The position numbers were made by a program, and so were the translations under genes. From CAZEYT01 sp964516295 (GTDB taxonomy: Bacteria; Verrucomicrobiota; Verrucomicrobiia; Chthoniobacterales; Terrimicrobiaceae), in assembly GCA_964516295.1 (NCBI GenBank), contig CAZEYT010000071.1, positions 1 to 15,071 of the forward strand: DNA of 15,071 nucleotides, in the 5' to 3' direction. The notes beneath the pieces are model-generated. The model had not been told where the DNA came from. It saw only the letters and a program-made list of their open reading frames with translations, and searched no databases. Of the stretch, positions 7,021-14,864 are shown in pieces. Position 1 is the stretch's first letter. The number at the start of each line of letters is the position of its first letter.

Positions 7021-7908
7021 ATGGATCGTGATCCCAAAGAGATCCTGAAGAAAATCCGCCGTCTCGAACTGCGCACCCGCCGGCTTGTCAACTCGACGTT
7101 CGCGGGCCAGTACCACAGTGTTTTCAAAGGCCGCGGCATGAACTTCGAGGAAGTGCGCGAGTACGCGCCGGGCGATGAGATTCGCTCGATCGACTGGAAT
7201 GTCACGGCGCGCATGAACACGCCCTACGTGAAAAAGTTCACCGAGGAACGCGAGCTGACCGTCATACTTGTCGTCGATGTGAGCGCCTCGGGCACCTACG
7301 GCAGCATTCAGTTGAGCAAACGCGAACTGGCCGCGGAAGTCGCTTCGATCCTGGCGTTCAGCGCCATCAACAACAACGACAAGGTCGGCCTCCTCCTCTT
7401 CAGCGATGATGTCGAGCTCTTCATCCCCGCCAAGAAGGGTCGCCTTCATACGCTCCGGCTCATCCGCGAAATGCTTTATTTCGAACCGAAAGGCCGCGGT
7501 ACAAATCTCGCGGGGGCTTTGGATTACCTCAACCGGGTCACCAGCCGGCGCGCCGTGGTTTTTCTGATCTCCGACTTCCTAGCTCCGGATTTCACCAAGG
7601 CCCTCACGGTCTCCAGTCGTCGTCACGACGTCGTCGCCATGCCCGTGAGCGACCCCGGGGAGGCGGAGCTCCCGGACATCGGCATTATCACTCTCGAAGA
7701 CGCGGAGACCGGAGAACAAATTGACATCAATACCAGCAGCCGGGCCGTGCGCCGCGGCCTCGCCGATCTGGAAGAATCCCGCAGACGCTCGCTGGAACGC
7801 CTGTTCCGCTCCCGCCGCATCGATACAGTGCCCCTCTCGACAAACGAGGATTACCTGCTTGCCCTTCGCTCCTTTTTTGAACAGCGCGAACGGAGGCTCG
7901 CCGCATGA
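7021..7908 (+). CDS. DUF58 domain protein with VWA-like fold
   Basis: A 295-residue soluble protein, the usual partner of MoxR in Bat clusters. The DUF58 signature is REYAPGDEIRSIDWN (46-60). The domain continues into a von Willebrand A-like fold with an intact MIDAS start, DVSAS (86-90), and FLISDF near 182-187 in the core of the fold. No signal peptide or membrane helix is visible, so it should sit in the cytoplasm with MoxR, unlike the other VWA proteins of the operon. Its biochemical role is unknown; binding of a metal ion and of an acidic partner residue through the MIDAS is expected from the fold. The start is 30 bases after moxR. The stop overlaps the next start as ATGA (7905-7908). 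Confidence 0.92.
   Translation: MDRDPKEILKKIRRLELRTRRLVNSTFAGQYHSVFKGRGMNFEEVREYAPGDEIRSIDWNVTARMNTPYVKKFTEERELTVILVVDVSASGTYGSIQLSKRELAAEVASILAFSAINNNDKVGLLLFSDDVELFIPAKKGRLHTLRLIREMLYFEPKGRGTNLAGALDYLNRVTSRRAVVFLISDFLAPDFTKALTVSSRRHDVVAMPVSDPGEAELPDIGIITLEDAETGEQIDINTSSRAVRRGLADLEESRRRSLERLFRSRRIDTVPLSTNEDYLLALRSFFEQRERRLAA
7892..7896 (+). promoter_or_regulatory. Shine-Dalgarno GGAGG for the DUF4381 gene
   Basis: GGAGG lies 8 bases before the ATG at 7905, inside the end of the DUF58 gene. It supports this start, although most genes in the window lack a clear Shine-Dalgarno sequence. Confidence 0.7.
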
Positions 7909-8426
7909 ATCCGCCTCCTCCGCAACCTGCGCCCATCCACGACATCGTCGGCCCGGTTTGGTTTCTGCCCTACCCGCTCTGGATGGTCATCGTCGCCGCC
8001 ATCCTTTTGCTCGGTCTTCTCGCGCTGGCACTCTGGGGTGTGCGCCGTCTCCTCGCGCGCAAACATGTTCCCACTCCGCGCGAACGCGCCCTCTCGGTGC
8101 TGGAGTCTCTTCGTTCCTCAATGGCCGGCACCGAACCCTATGCCTTCGGCGTTTCCGTCTCGGATGCCATTCGGGCCTACATCCGCGAGCAACATGGCCT
8201 TTCGGCCACCACCCAGACCTCCCTGGAGTTTCTGGAATCGATCCGCGACAATCCGGTCTTCACCGCCAACGAAAAAACCGGGCTCTCGGTGTTTCTGGAG
8301 TCAACGGACCTTCTGAAGTACGCCCGTGCCGAAGCCGGTGAATCCGAAATGATCGGCCTCCTCGAGACCGCAGGACGGCTTGTTCGCGGCGAAGTTCAAC
8401 CCGGCGGGAAGGAGCGGCGTCCATGA
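7905..8426 (+). CDS. DUF4381-type membrane protein of the Bat cluster
   Basis: A 173-residue protein of the small family found between DUF58 and BatA genes. A Pro-rich N-terminus (1-10) is followed by IHDIVGPVWFLP (11-22), one membrane helix (about 25-46), then Arg/Lys-rich residues and a helical domain of about 120 residues. Positive charges after the helix place the N-terminus outside and the C-terminal domain in the cytoplasm. The C-terminal helices (with LESTDLLKYA at 131-140) resemble in style the cytoplasmic tail of BatD in this same operon. The family assignment rests on position, architecture and the N-terminal motif. It overlaps both neighbours by ATGA, so it is translationally coupled on both sides. 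Confidence 0.82.
   Translation: MNPPPPQPAPIHDIVGPVWFLPYPLWMVIVAAILLLGLLALALWGVRRLLARKHVPTPRERALSVLESLRSSMAGTEPYAFGVSVSDAIRAYIREQHGLSATTQTSLEFLESIRDNPVFTANEKTGLSVFLESTDLLKYARAEAGESEMIGLLETAGRLVRGEVQPGGKERRP
8409..8414 (+). promoter_or_regulatory. Shine-Dalgarno AAGGAG for batA
   Basis: AAGGAG sits 8 bases before the ATG at 8423, within the end of the DUF4381 gene. It is the best ribosome binding site in the window and fixes the batA start. Confidence 0.75.
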
Positions 8427-9433
8427 CTTTTTTTGGCGTCTCGTTCACCGACCCCTGGCTTCTTTTGCTCCTGCTGCTCCTGCCCGTGCTGGCCTTCTTG
8501 CGCGGGCGCTTCGGTGGCACGGCCGGTGTCTCCTTTTCGACCACGTCGTCGCTCGTCAAACTCGGGCAGCGGAGACGCTCCCGCGCCGGGGCTTTCCTCG
8601 CCGGTCTCTCCTACCTCGCCCTTGCTTCCCTGATCATCGCCCTCGCCCGCCCGCAGCTCGGCAAGGAGATCACCCGCGTCCAAGCCAGCGGTGTGGACAT
8701 CATGCTCGTTCTCGACGTGTCCCGCTCGATGCTGGCGGAGGATTTCACCATCGGGTCCCAGCGCGCGAACCGTCTCGAGGCCACCAAGCGCGTCACGGAG
8801 CAATTTATCCGCGAGCGCCCGACTGACCGCATCGGCATCGTTGCCTTTGCCGGTCGCCCGTACCTCGTGAGCCCGCTCACGCTCGATCACGACTGGCTCA
8901 TCCGGAATCTCGAGCGTCTCCGCATCGGCCTCGTCGAAGACGGTACTGCCATCGGATCCGCCATCGCGTCCGCCGCCAACCGCCTCAAGGACAAAGAGGC
9001 AAAAACCAAGCTCATCGTTCTCCTCACCGACGGCGACAACAACTCGGGCAAAGTCATGCCGCTCACCGCCGCCGAGGCCGCCCACGCCCTGGGAATTCGA
9101 ATTTACGCAATTGGAGCCGGCACCGTCGGTGAAGCGCCCTTCCCGTTCCAGGACGCATTCGGACGCACGATCTACCGCAACGTTCCGGTCGAGTTCGACG
9201 AGAAAACCCTCGAACAAATCGCCGCCCTCACCGACGGACGCTACTTCCGCGCCACCGATACCAAATCGCTGGAGACGATTTTTTCCGAAATCGACAAGCT
9301 CGAGAAATCCAAAATCGAAGTCGAGCGCATCGCCCAATACCGCGATCTTTTCCCTTGGTTTCTGCTGGTTGGGTTGATCGGACTCTCGCTCGAAATCCTC
9401 CTTTCACAGACTTTATGGAGACGACTTCCCTGA
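8423..9433 (+). CDS. batA: BatA-like VWA-domain membrane protein
   Basis: A 336-residue membrane-anchored von Willebrand A protein. Two N-terminal membrane helices (about 11-26 and 57-76) flank an Arg-rich loop that should be cytoplasmic, placing the VWA domain (about 90-300) in the periplasm. The MIDAS is complete: DVSRS (98-102), Thr175 in EDGTAIGSA, and Asp203 in LTDGDNN. A last hydrophobic segment (about 312-331) anchors the C-terminus. Known family members act in Bat complexes, first linked to aerotolerance in Bacteroides; the molecular role is not settled. The gene overlaps the DUF4381 gene by ATGA and the BatB-BatC gene by 19 bases (9415-9433). Divergence of the two adjacent VWA genes suggests an old tandem duplication. 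Confidence 0.92.
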   Translation: MTFFGVSFTDPWLLLLLLLLPVLAFLRGRFGGTAGVSFSTTSSLVKLGQRRRSRAGAFLAGLSYLALASLIIALARPQLGKEITRVQASGVDIMLVLDVSRSMLAEDFTIGSQRANRLEATKRVTEQFIRERPTDRIGIVAFAGRPYLVSPLTLDHDWLIRNLERLRIGLVEDGTAIGSAIASAANRLKDKEAKTKLIVLLTDGDNNSGKVMPLTAAEAAHALGIRIYAIGAGTVGEAPFPFQDAFGRTIYRNVPVEFDEKTLEQIAALTDGRYFRATDTKSLETIFSEIDKLEKSKIEVERIAQYRDLFPWFLLVGLIGLSLEILLSQTLWRRLP

Positions 9434-11481
9434 CCTTCGGCTCACCCCTCTGGCTCTGGGGCCTCGCCGCGCTTCCCCTAGTGGCCGGTCTCATGATGTG
9501 GACCCATCGCCGTGGACGGGCGATGGTCGAGAAAATCGTCGCGCCGCGCCTCCGCAGCCTCCTCGCCGGTTCGGTGAGCACGTCGCGCCGCGTCTTCCGC
9601 GCCGTCCTCATTCTGGGTTGCCTCGCTCTTATCCTGATCGCTCTGGCCCAGCCGCGGAGTGGATTTATCGAACTCGAAAACAAAGCCAAAGGCCGCGATG
9701 TCATCATTGCCGTCGACACCTCGCGGAGCATGCTCGCAACAGACGTCCCACCGACCCGCCTGGCTCGCGCAAAACTTCTCACCCAAGATCTCCTCCGCCT
9801 GCTGCGCGGTGACCGTGTCGGCCTCGTGGCCTTTGCCGGATCGGCGTTTCTTCAAGCCCCCCTCACGCTCGATTACTCGGCCGTGATCAACGCGCTCGAC
9901 GAACTCGATACCAATGTCATCCCTCGCGGCGGCACCAATCTCGCCGCGGCCATCCGTGTTGCCGAAGAAGCTTTTGGGAAAGCCGAGGGACAGACCCGCG
10001 CCCTCATCATTCTCACGGATGGCGAGGAACTCGACGCCGACGGTGTCGCCGCCGCCCGCAGCGCCGCGGAAAAAGGCATTCGGATCTTTACCGTTGGCAT
10101 TGGCTCACCGGAGGGATCACTGATTCCCATCCGCACCGAAGACGGCCGCCAGGATTTTGTCCGCGATCAGGCCGGCAAGCCCGTGCAATCCAAACTCGAC
10201 GAGTCCCGACTCGCCGAAATCGCATCGGCCACCGGCGGCTTCTACGTGACCGTCGGCCCCGAGGCCGCCCGCGAACTTTTCCAACGCGGCATTGAACCGA
10301 TGGACCGCACCGAGGCCGGTGTGTTCTCGTCACGGCAGCCAATTGAAAAGTATCAATGGCCACTCGCCGCCGCTATCGGCCTTCTGGCTCTTTGGCTCAT
10401 CCTCGGTGAACGACGCCGCCAAACGGCCCGCCTCGCGGGCGCACTGCTGCTGGGCGGCTTTCTTTTCCATCCCACCACCTCCTTGGCCCAATCCAACGGC
10501 CTCGAGGCCTACCGGACCGGAAACTTCGAAGAAGCAAAAAAGGATTTCACCACCCGGCTCACGCAATCCCCCGACTCACCAAAACTTCAATTCAACGCCG
10601 GAGCCGCCGCCTACAAATTGGGCGACTTCGAACAGGCCGTGGAGCATTTCACCGCAGCCCTTCGCGCGGCGGATCGCAAACTGCGCGAGGACGCTTCCTA
10701 CAACCTCGCCAACGCCCTGGTCCGCCGCGGCGAGGCCGCCTCGGATCCAAAATCCAAAAAGGCCGATTGGGAAAGCGCCATCGAAAACTACTCCGAGACT
10801 CTCAACATCGACCCGAACAACAAACAGGCCGAGGAAAACCGCGACATCGTAAAAAAGCTCCTCGAAGACCTCGAAAAACAACAGCAACAGCAGGATCAAA
10901 AAGACGATCAGAAAAAAGACGATCAACAAAAGCAGGATCAACAAAACAAGGACGATCAGCAGAAAAGCGACGACCAAAAGCAGGACCAAAACCAGAAGAA
11001 CGATCAGAAAAACGACCAGAAACAGGATAACTCTTCCCAAGACGAGCAGGACCGCAAACAGGATCAGGGCGACCAAAAGAAAAACGACCGGAAGAACGAC
11101 TCCCAAAACAAACAGGACGACCAACAGGACGGCAAGGAATCTGAAAAAGACGAACCCTCCAAGTCCGACAAGTCGGATCAAAAAAACCAAAACCAGAAAC
11201 CGGATCCCTCGGGAAAGAAAGACGAGCAACCGGCCGCCCCCACCCCGACACCCGGAGAGAAAAAAGAAGGCGACCTGAAGGCCAACCAACCCGAGGAGCC
11301 CAAAGAGGGACAGCAGGGTCAGGAACCATCCGAAGCCGCCGCCGGAGCCGAACCCGAAGAACGCGAGGGCGAAATGAGTCCGGCCCAAGCCCGCGGTCTT
11401 CTGAACTCGCTCCGCTCCGAGGAAGAGAAAGTCAACCTCATGCTCCAGCAATCCTCGCAAGAAGTGCTGAAGGACTGGTAA
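9415..11481 (+). CDS. batB: BatB-BatC fusion: VWA domain plus TPR and long Q/K/D/N-rich tail
   Basis: At 688 residues this is about twice the size of BatB. Residues 1-330 are BatB-like: helices at about 12-28 and 61-78, a VWA domain with intact MIDAS (DTSRS 101-105, Thr174, TDGEE 201-205) and a helix at about 314-330. Residues 331-357 look like a retained signal peptide: an RRR cluster, a hydrophobic stretch and TSLAQS. TPR units follow at about 359-475 (two clear, one weaker), as in BatC. Residues 487-605 are an extreme Gln/Lys/Asp/Asn-rich tail, and the end (about 655-688, with ARGLLNSLRSEEEKV) matches the conserved BatC C-terminal motif. By the positive-inside rule both the VWA and the TPR parts face the periplasm. 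ATG 9415 overlaps batA; earlier starts would shift deep into batA. The reading frame is unbroken, so the fusion is not a frameshift artefact. BatD starts 13 bases later. Confidence 0.9.
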   Translation: METTSLTFGSPLWLWGLAALPLVAGLMMWTHRRGRAMVEKIVAPRLRSLLAGSVSTSRRVFRAVLILGCLALILIALAQPRSGFIELENKAKGRDVIIAVDTSRSMLATDVPPTRLARAKLLTQDLLRLLRGDRVGLVAFAGSAFLQAPLTLDYSAVINALDELDTNVIPRGGTNLAAAIRVAEEAFGKAEGQTRALIILTDGEELDADGVAAARSAAEKGIRIFTVGIGSPEGSLIPIRTEDGRQDFVRDQAGKPVQSKLDESRLAEIASATGGFYVTVGPEAARELFQRGIEPMDRTEAGVFSSRQPIEKYQWPLAAAIGLLALWLILGERRRQTARLAGALLLGGFLFHPTTSLAQSNGLEAYRTGNFEEAKKDFTTRLTQSPDSPKLQFNAGAAAYKLGDFEQAVEHFTAALRAADRKLREDASYNLANALVRRGEAASDPKSKKADWESAIENYSETLNIDPNNKQAEENRDIVKKLLEDLEKQQQQQDQKDDQKKDDQQKQDQQNKDDQQKSDDQKQDQNQKNDQKNDQKQDNSSQDEQDRKQDQGDQKKNDRKNDSQNKQDDQQDGKESEKDEPSKSDKSDQKNQNQKPDPSGKKDEQPAAPTPTPGEKKEGDLKANQPEEPKEGQQGQEPSEAAAGAEPEEREGEMSPAQARGLLNSLRSEEEKVNLMLQQSSQEVLKDW
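10879..11230 (+). repeat. Low-complexity A-rich coding repeat (Q/K/D/N-rich)
   Basis: Irregular repeats of short units such as GACGATCAG and CAGGATCAA encode the disordered tail of the BatB-BatC fusion. The pentamer GATCA occurs eight times. Purine-rich, A-rich composition on the plus strand contrasts with the GC-rich flanks. The units are imperfect, which suggests slippage expansion followed by drift. The opposite strand reads as an artificial Leu/Val-rich open frame. Confidence 0.85.
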
Positions 11482-11494
11482 AACGAACCTGACG

Positions 11495-13330
11495 ATGTCC
11501 CGAATCCCGACCCATCTTCCGACGCGGACCCTCCGTGCGATCCTGCTCCCGGCTCTGGCCTTCGCCCTCTGCGGATCCGCTTGGGCGCAGCAGATCACGT
11601 CCCGGCTCTCCGCCTCCCAGACCCGCGTTGGAGAACCGGTGCAGATGATTCTTCAAATCGAAGACGGAGGAAAAGCCGAGGTTCCCAGGTCTCTCACCAT
11701 CAACGGCCTCCGGGTCACGTTGGCCGACCAAAGATTCCAGCAATCGGCACAATTTGGAGCCGGCGGGTTCAAGACAACTTCCACGGCAACTTATATCTAC
11801 CTTGTCGTTCCGCAATTCGAGGGAGACTTCACGATTCCGCCTTTCGAAGTCAAAGCCAAGGGCAAAGCCTTCAATACGCAGCCCATGCGCCTCACCGTCA
11901 CGGGAGGCACCCAGGTTCCGGTCGCCCCAACATTGCCCTCGGCACCCGGCATCGCCCCGTCCCCGGGCACTCCGCCTCCCTCCAACAAAGAAGCCCCGGC
12001 GTATTTCGCACGCCTTCTCCTGTCGAAGAAAAAAGCCTACGTCGGCGAGGTTCTCCCGGCCGAGCTTCGCTTCTATTTCAACAGCCGCATTGGCGGCCAA
12101 CTCGGCGAGCGCCCGGCTTTCGGCGGCGAGGGCTTCACGGTTCAAAAGTTTTCCAATGCCACGAAGGCCGATGAGGTGATCGACGGGGAAGTCTATACCG
12201 TTTTCAAATTCCAGACGGCCATCACGCCGGCCAAAGCCGGGACGCTCGAAATTCCGCCCGCCAAACTCGATGCGCGCCTCCAACTCCCGGACACCACGGG
12301 CCAGGGCGTGCCGGATATCTTCGGACAATTCGGCGGCATGCTTCCGCCCGGGCTTTTTTCAGAAACCCGCGATGTCAGCATCGAGACCAGCCCGCAGTCG
12401 CTCGAAGTCGTGCCCCTTCCCAAGGAGGGTCGGCCGGATGATTTCTCGGGAGCCGTCGGACGCTTCACCATGGAAACGTCGGTCTCGCCCAAGAAGGCCA
12501 CCCCCGGCGAACCGATCACCCTTACCGCGACCATCACCGGACAGGGCAATCTCGAAGCCATGGGTGCCCCGACCCTCACCGGGGACGAGGGCTGGCGCAC
12601 CTACCCGCCGTCCGACAAGCTGACCCAGGCCGACTCGATCGGATTCTCCGGGGAGAAAGAGTTCGAGTTTCCCATTGTGGCCCGGACCCCTCAAACCCGC
12701 TCGCCGGGTGTTCGTTTCTCGTTCTTCGACCCCACCTCCGGAAAATTCGAAACCCTCGAAGCCGATCCGCTCGCCGTGGAAGCCAGTGCCGCACCGGACA
12801 CGGCTGATGCCACGCCATCAACCACGGGCAGCACACCGGCCCCCACCCCGGTTGCGTCTGGACCGGCTGCTGCATCAGAAGTCTTGCTGACCGCCACCGC
12901 TCCCTCGAGTTGGAAATCCCTTCTGTTCCGCCGCGAGTTCCTGCTTGCCAATGCCGCGCTTGCCATCACCTGGCTTGCCCTCTTTGCCTTCTTCGCCCTC
13001 CGTCGCTACGCGGTCTCGGAAGCGGGCATCGCCTCGTCACGCCGCCGCCGCGCGAAAGATGCCCTGAAAAACCTGGCCGTCGCCGAGCCAAAGAATTTCT
13101 ACCAATCGGCCATGGAGTGCCTTTGCCTCAGCCTCGACTGTGACCCGCTCCGCGTTCCGGAAAAGCTCGCCGTCGTCCCGCTCTCGCCGGACGCGCGCGA
13201 GCACCTCGAACAGGTCGTCCACCGCCACTCCGAGTCCCGCTACGCCGCCGGGAGTTCCAGGATTCCCGAACAAACGGAGCGCACTGCGATTCTTCACGCT
13301 TTCCAAGACTTGGAAAAATCCCGCCGATGA
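11495..13330 (+). CDS. batD: BatD family protein
   Basis: A 611-residue exported protein anchored near its C-terminus. A signal peptide covers about 1-31 (basic start, hydrophobic core, AWA before Gln32). The periplasmic part (about 32-430) contains the repeated beta-sandwich pattern of BatD, with phrases such as RVGEPVQM (43-50) and GDFTIPPFEVKAKGKAF (about 110-126) that recur in the family. A Pro/Ala/Thr-rich linker precedes the membrane helix at about 482-504. An Arg-rich stretch then puts the last ~95 residues in the cytoplasm, where a helical domain resembles the DUF4381 protein encoded upstream. Its function is not established; it belongs to the Bat complex by linkage. ATG 11495 is 13 bases after the fusion gene and directly precedes the signal peptide. 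The stop overlaps batE by ATGA (13327-13330). Confidence 0.92.
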   Translation: MSRIPTHLPTRTLRAILLPALAFALCGSAWAQQITSRLSASQTRVGEPVQMILQIEDGGKAEVPRSLTINGLRVTLADQRFQQSAQFGAGGFKTTSTATYIYLVVPQFEGDFTIPPFEVKAKGKAFNTQPMRLTVTGGTQVPVAPTLPSAPGIAPSPGTPPPSNKEAPAYFARLLLSKKKAYVGEVLPAELRFYFNSRIGGQLGERPAFGGEGFTVQKFSNATKADEVIDGEVYTVFKFQTAITPAKAGTLEIPPAKLDARLQLPDTTGQGVPDIFGQFGGMLPPGLFSETRDVSIETSPQSLEVVPLPKEGRPDDFSGAVGRFTMETSVSPKKATPGEPITLTATITGQGNLEAMGAPTLTGDEGWRTYPPSDKLTQADSIGFSGEKEFEFPIVARTPQTRSPGVRFSFFDPTSGKFETLEADPLAVEASAAPDTADATPSTTGSTPAPTPVASGPAAASEVLLTATAPSSWKSLLFRREFLLANAALAITWLALFAFFALRRYAVSEAGIASSRRRRAKDALKNLAVAEPKNFYQSAMECLCLSLDCDPLRVPEKLAVVPLSPDAREHLEQVVHRHSESRYAAGSSRIPEQTERTAILHAFQDLEKSRR

Positions 13331-14076
13331 ACCCGCCAAGCCGCTCCATCCGCCCGCTCCTTCTCGTCGCCCTGCTCGGATTTTCCATCCTCGCAGCCAA
13401 CGCCGATCCACTTGCCGACGCCCGCACCCGATTCTCCGAAGGCGAATACTCCCAGGCCGCGGAACTCTTCGAAAAGGCCGCGGCGTCGAATCCTCCCAGC
13501 GCCGGTCTTTACTTCGAGCTCGGTCGCACCTACGCCGCACTCGACGACAACGCCCGCGCCGCCCTCAATTTCCGCCGCGCCCTCCTCCTCAATCCGGGCC
13601 TGACCCCGGCCGCCACCGCCCTGCGCACAGCCGAAGTCGACCTGGGCATTCCGGCCCGGGCCACGACTTGGACCGACCGCCTCGCGACCTTCGTGCCGAT
13701 GGATCCCCTCACCCTCGGCGGAACGCTGCTGCTCTGGATCGGAGCCTTTCTGCTGCTCCCGGCCATCTTCCACTCCCCGCGCCGCCGCTATAGCCTCCCC
13801 ATCTCCCTCCTCGTCGCAGGAGCCGCCTGCCTCACGGTCGTTTTCCTCACCGACCCCCGCATTGCCGCGCGGGACGTCAGCGTCGTCCTCACAGACAGCG
13901 GGGTCACCCTCAGAAAATCTCCCATCGAGAACGCCGAGACTGTCGCCACCGTCCCGCCTGGCACTCCCGTCCGCGTCCTCTCCCAACACGGACGCTGGTT
14001 CTTCGGGCGGCTCGCCTCCGGAACCGAAGGATGGTTCCCATCCGAAGGCATCGTGCGGCTCGTTCCCACAACGTGA
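13327..14076 (+). CDS. batE: BatE-like TPR protein with C-terminal SH3b domain
   Basis: A 249-residue membrane protein. A signal peptide or anchor spans 1-26 (ANA before Asp27), followed by about two TPR units (28-95; FSEGEYSQAAELFEKA at 36-51 is typical). Helices at about 129-147 and 157-174 flank a short HSPRRRYS loop, and an SH3-like domain fills 182-247 (VTLRKSP, GTPVRVLS, GRWFFGRL, EGWFPSEGI). The Arg-rich loop should be cytoplasmic, so both the TPR and SH3b domains face the periplasm. Bacterial SH3 domains of this type often bind cell-wall or peptide ligands; here that is an inference. It overlaps batD by ATGA. Its stop overlaps the next gene's GTG start as GTGA (14073-14076). Confidence 0.9.
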   Translation: MNPPSRSIRPLLLVALLGFSILAANADPLADARTRFSEGEYSQAAELFEKAAASNPPSAGLYFELGRTYAALDDNARAALNFRRALLLNPGLTPAATALRTAEVDLGIPARATTWTDRLATFVPMDPLTLGGTLLLWIGAFLLLPAIFHSPRRRYSLPISLLVAGAACLTVVFLTDPRIAARDVSVVLTDSGVTLRKSPIENAETVATVPPGTPVRVLSQHGRWFFGRLASGTEGWFPSEGIVRLVPTT

Positions 14077-14864
14077 AAACATTTGTCGGGACGGTTTGCC
14101 TGCTCCTTCTCGCTTGCGCTCTGACAGCCGCCGAGTGGGAAAAGACGCTCTCTCCCGACAAGCCCGGCCCGATTACCGAACTCCGTCCCTTCCGGGCGGA
14201 ATTCCGTTTCGGCTGGTCCGACATTGAAGCCGCCCGCGCCACCGTCACCGCCCGCTACGAAGGAGACGACATCCTTGTTGAAGGCACCGGGGCCACCGAG
14301 GGCCTCGCCCGTCTCCTCTGGCAACTCGACGTCACCCACAACGCCCGGACCCGCCGCCCCGCTTTCCTCCCGGTCGAAACCCGCCAGATCGAAACCTACG
14401 CCAACCGCACCATCGACATCCACATGGTCGGAAAACCCGACGGATTCTGGCGTCGCCGCGAAACCGGAAATCCCGAGCCCGCCCGCTGGAAAAAGATCGA
14501 CCTCACCCCCCTCCGCGATCTCGTCGGAGCCATGCTCCTCATCCGCAGCCAAGATCTCGCTCCCGGTCAGGAGTTCACCACCATCGTTTACCCCGGCGAT
14601 TCTCCCTTTCTTGTCACCATCAAGGCCCTCCCTCCGACTCAAATCTCCGTCGCCGGAGCTCCGCGGGATGCTCTCCCGCTCGATCTCAGAATCCGCCGCA
14701 TCAACCTCAAAAAAGACCGCCGCCTGGAAGATCACACCAAGTTTCGCAACGGCCGCATCTGGCTCTCCAACGACTCCGACCGCTTCCCCCTCCGCGCCGA
14801 AGTCAGCATCTTCATCGGCTACGTCTTCGCCGAACTCGTCTCGCTGAAATTTGAAAACCCCTGA
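14073..14864 (+). CDS. DUF3108 secreted protein
   Basis: A 263-residue exported protein matching the DUF3108 pattern: an early FRAEFRFGWSDIEAA segment (33-47), a conserved middle with VETRQIETYANR, and RRINLKKDRRLEDHTKF followed by NGRIWLSNDSDRFPLR near the end. The function of this family is unknown; it is predicted to be periplasmic and beta-rich. GTG 14073 is chosen over the ATG at 14031, because the GTG overlaps the batE stop as GTGA and the signal peptide (about 1-20, ending TAA before Glu21) starts there, whereas the longer form would add 14 Arg/His-rich residues. A Cys at 15 after LLLA is a weak lipobox, so a lipoprotein is possible. It is the last gene of the apparent bat operon. Confidence 0.85.
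   Translation: MKTFVGTVCLLLLACALTAAEWEKTLSPDKPGPITELRPFRAEFRFGWSDIEAARATVTARYEGDDILVEGTGATEGLARLLWQLDVTHNARTRRPAFLPVETRQIETYANRTIDIHMVGKPDGFWRRRETGNPEPARWKKIDLTPLRDLVGAMLLIRSQDLAPGQEFTTIVYPGDSPFLVTIKALPPTQISVAGAPRDALPLDLRIRRINLKKDRRLEDHTKFRNGRIWLSNDSDRFPLRAEVSIFIGYVFAELVSLKFENP

Noticed and set aside
10879..11230. CRISPR-like or tandem satellite array
   Set aside because: Units are irregular, in frame, and encode a disordered protein tail; there are no uniform repeats and spacers.
10576..11598. Minus-strand 340-codon frame that reads as a very hydrophobic Leu/Val/Phe-rich membrane protein
   Set aside because: It is the antisense of the Q/K/D/N-rich tract and flanking BatB-BatC codons. The hydrophobicity follows from reversing CAA, AAA, GAC and AAC codons, and the plus-strand frame has clear domains.
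14031..14072. Upstream ATG start for the DUF3108 gene
   Set aside because: It adds 14 Arg/His-rich residues before the signal peptide and overlaps batE by 46 bases; the GTG at 14073 gives a clean signal peptide and a GTGA overlap.
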